A stretch of DNA of 64,000 nt from Stercorarius parasiticus. Lineage: Eukaryota; Chordata; Aves; Charadriiformes; Stercorariidae. The notes beneath the pieces are model-generated. The model saw only the letters and a program-made list of their open reading frames with translations, was not told where the DNA came from and searched no databases. Numbering within the stretch: position 1 is the stretch's first letter; each line of letters opens with the position of its first letter. Shown piece by piece: positions 62,506 to 64,000 of the stretch. Both the position numbers and the translations under genes were made by a program. The DNA lies in NCBI GenBank assembly GCA_013396915.1, contig VWZL01001322.1, positions 221,967-285,966 on the forward strand. Reading direction: 5' to 3'.

Positions 62506-63289
62506 AGAATCACAGACTAGTCAGGGTCGGAAGGGACCTCTGGGGATCATCCAGTCCCACCCCCTGCCAGAGCAGGGTCACCCACAGCAGGTGGGACAGG
62601 AACGCGTCCAGGCGGGTTTGGAATGTCTCCAGAGACGGAGACTCCACCACCTCTCTGGGCAGCCTGTGCCAGGGCTCTGCCGCCCTCAAAGAAGTTTTTC
62701 CTTATGTTCAGATGGGATTTCCTGTCTTCCGGTTTGTGCCCGTTGCCCCTTGTCCTGTCACCGGGCACCACTGAGAAGAGCCTGGCCCCATCCTCTTGCC
62801 CCCCACCCGTTAGCTATTGCTGAGATCCCTCTCAGCCTGCTCTTCTCCAGCTGAACAGCCCCAGGGCTCTCAGCCCTTCCTCAGCAGAGGGATCTCCAGT
62901 CCCCTGAGCATCTCCGTAGCCTCCCCTGGACTCTCTCCAGCAGTTCCCTGTCCTTCTGCAACCANGATTTCCTGTCTTCCGGTTTGTGCCCGTTGCCCCT
63001 TGTCCTGTCACCGGGCACCACTGAGAAGAGCCTGGCCCCATCCTCTTGCCCCCCACCCGTTAGCTATTGCTGAGATCCCTCTCAGCCTGCTCTTCTCCAG
63101 CTGAACAGCCCCAGGGCTCTCAGCCCTTCCTCAGCAGAGAGATCTCCAGTCCCCTGAGCATCTCCGTAGCCTCCCCTGGACTCTCTCCAGCAGTTCCCTG
63201 CCCTTCTGGAACTGGGGAGCCCAAACTGGACCCAGTGCTCCAGATGTGGCCTCAACAGGGCAGAGCAGAGGGGGAGGATGACCTCCCTT
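62506..63289 (-). mobile_element. CR1 LINE 3' fragment with internal duplication
   Basis: Begins AGAATCACAGACTAGTCAGG, a CR1 subfamily with GGGACCTCTGGGGATCATCC and TTTTTCCTTATGTTCAGATG, and ends near GAGGATGACCTCCCTTG. The block from 62716 is repeated from 62966, either side of the N at 62965. Without the duplication it would be about 530 bp. Confidence 0.92.
62716..63214. repeat. 250-bp direct duplication across an N
   Basis: 62716-62964 and 62966-63214 are near-identical at an offset of exactly 250 bases, differing at a few positions (for example GCAGAGGG versus GCAGAGAG, and CTGTCCTTCTGCAACCA versus CTGCCCTTCTGGAACTG). The N sits at the joint. Confidence 0.88.
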
Positions 63290-64000
63290 GAAAAGGGAGT
63301 GAAGAAAAGTGTGTTCTAAAAAGTGCTTTCAGTTAAAGGAAGGGTTGTGACGCTGGACGCATACGTCCTGCCATCAGCACCCTGCCCCGCAGTACGCGAG
63401 GCAAAACCAGTCATCGCTCTCCTGCCCATGGACCCCACCAGAGCTGGGGTGGGACCTTTGCTGAAACACCTGGGAGACACCTGAGCCCAGCGCCGGGCTC
63501 TCCATCGGGGCCGGGCAGGTCTTGGACAAAGGCCAGACACCATCAAACACCGAACCAAGGGTTAACAGAGTCATATCGGGGTGGGAGGATGAGAGCCCAG
63601 GTCCCTTGTTTCACAGGAGGGTAAAAATGACAAAGAAGAATTGCTGTAATAACCTGGGACACAAAAGCTTTTACTTCCCGAACACGAGTCATTCAAACTT
63701 TAATCAAAACCTGCCAGCTAGCTGTACAAGAAATGGGATTGTGGGTTTTAAGCTCAAGTTTAAAAAGATGTACTAAAAAAAAAAAAAAAGGATGAGGCCA
63801 TGAAAAAGGCAAAAAATATCCCGATTCCAAGTGGACGGAGGCAGCCCGTAAATGCTAAAAATCAAAACACAGACAGGGGTGGTTCATTTTGCAGCTGCTC
63901 ACGTCACCAAGCCGTTGCTTCAGATAAAAATTACACAGCCAGTCATCGTGTCATCTGATCTTGCTATTTAGACTCACTGTGGCTGAATAAGGAAGCCCCA

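Larger units (their letters stand above)
60665..64000 (-). other. ANKS1A: ANKS1A intron running off the right edge
   Basis: No further ANKS1A exon found to the end of the window. Contains a CR1 with an internal duplication (62.5-63.3 kb) and homopolymer A tracts. Confidence 0.65.

Noticed and set aside
62817..63291. Two nearly identical open frames at 62.8 and 63.07 kb
   Set aside because: Both come from the duplicated CR1 block around the N.
60900..64000. Further ANKS1A exons on the right
   Set aside because: No - strand frame matches ankyrin repeats or the linker; upstream exons must lie outside the window.
1..64000. CRISPR array, tRNA, rRNA, bacterial operon or endogenous virus
   Set aside because: Nothing with these signatures was recognised; the window is vertebrate nuclear DNA.

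Overview
The window is bird nuclear DNA. It carries intron-split genes with canonical GT..AG junctions, several CR1 LINE 3' fragments (the dominant avian retroposon), a GC-rich CpG-island promoter, and the neighbour pair TCP11 and ANKS1A, arranged tail to tail as in the human 6p21 region. The species cannot be told from the sequence. The GC-rich, gene-dense character would fit an avian microchromosome, but that is inference.

Layout. 1-12.2 kb: repeat-poor intergenic DNA with no exon I can recognise; by human synteny the next gene to the left would be SCUBE3, but none of its exons is visible. 12.23-13.32 kb: a CpG island with minisatellites, the probable TCP11 promoter. 13.3-20.15 kb: TCP11 on the + strand in nine reconstructed coding exons (482 codons plus stop if read through the lesions). 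About 20.15-21.3 kb: a short gap between the two converging genes. About 21.3-27.17 kb: the inferred long 3'UTR of ANKS1A. 27.17-60.66 kb: the twelve 3'-terminal coding exons of ANKS1A on the - strand. They encode the end of the linker, both SAM domains, the PTB domain and a C-terminus ending in ETTIF. The ankyrin-repeat exons lie beyond the right edge. 60.67-64 kb: ANKS1A intron containing a CR1 with a suspicious 250-bp duplication across an N.

Main result. TCP11 keeps a well-conserved reading frame but carries two apparently disabling changes. One is an in-frame TGA at codon 108 (15291-15293), where the family has an arginine. The other is a lost GT donor (now AT) after exon 8 (18155-18156). 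The exon 2 donor is also very weak and lies in a TA/TG microsatellite. This looks like recent loss of TCP11, a gene tied to sperm function in mammals, in an otherwise ordinary locus; allelic or assembly error has to be excluded. ANKS1A shows no lesion in any of its twelve exons.

The two genes are not known to work together. ANKS1A (Odin) is an adaptor for Eph and EGF receptor signalling; TCP11 belongs to a family linked to sperm motility and capacitation. They share only the locus.
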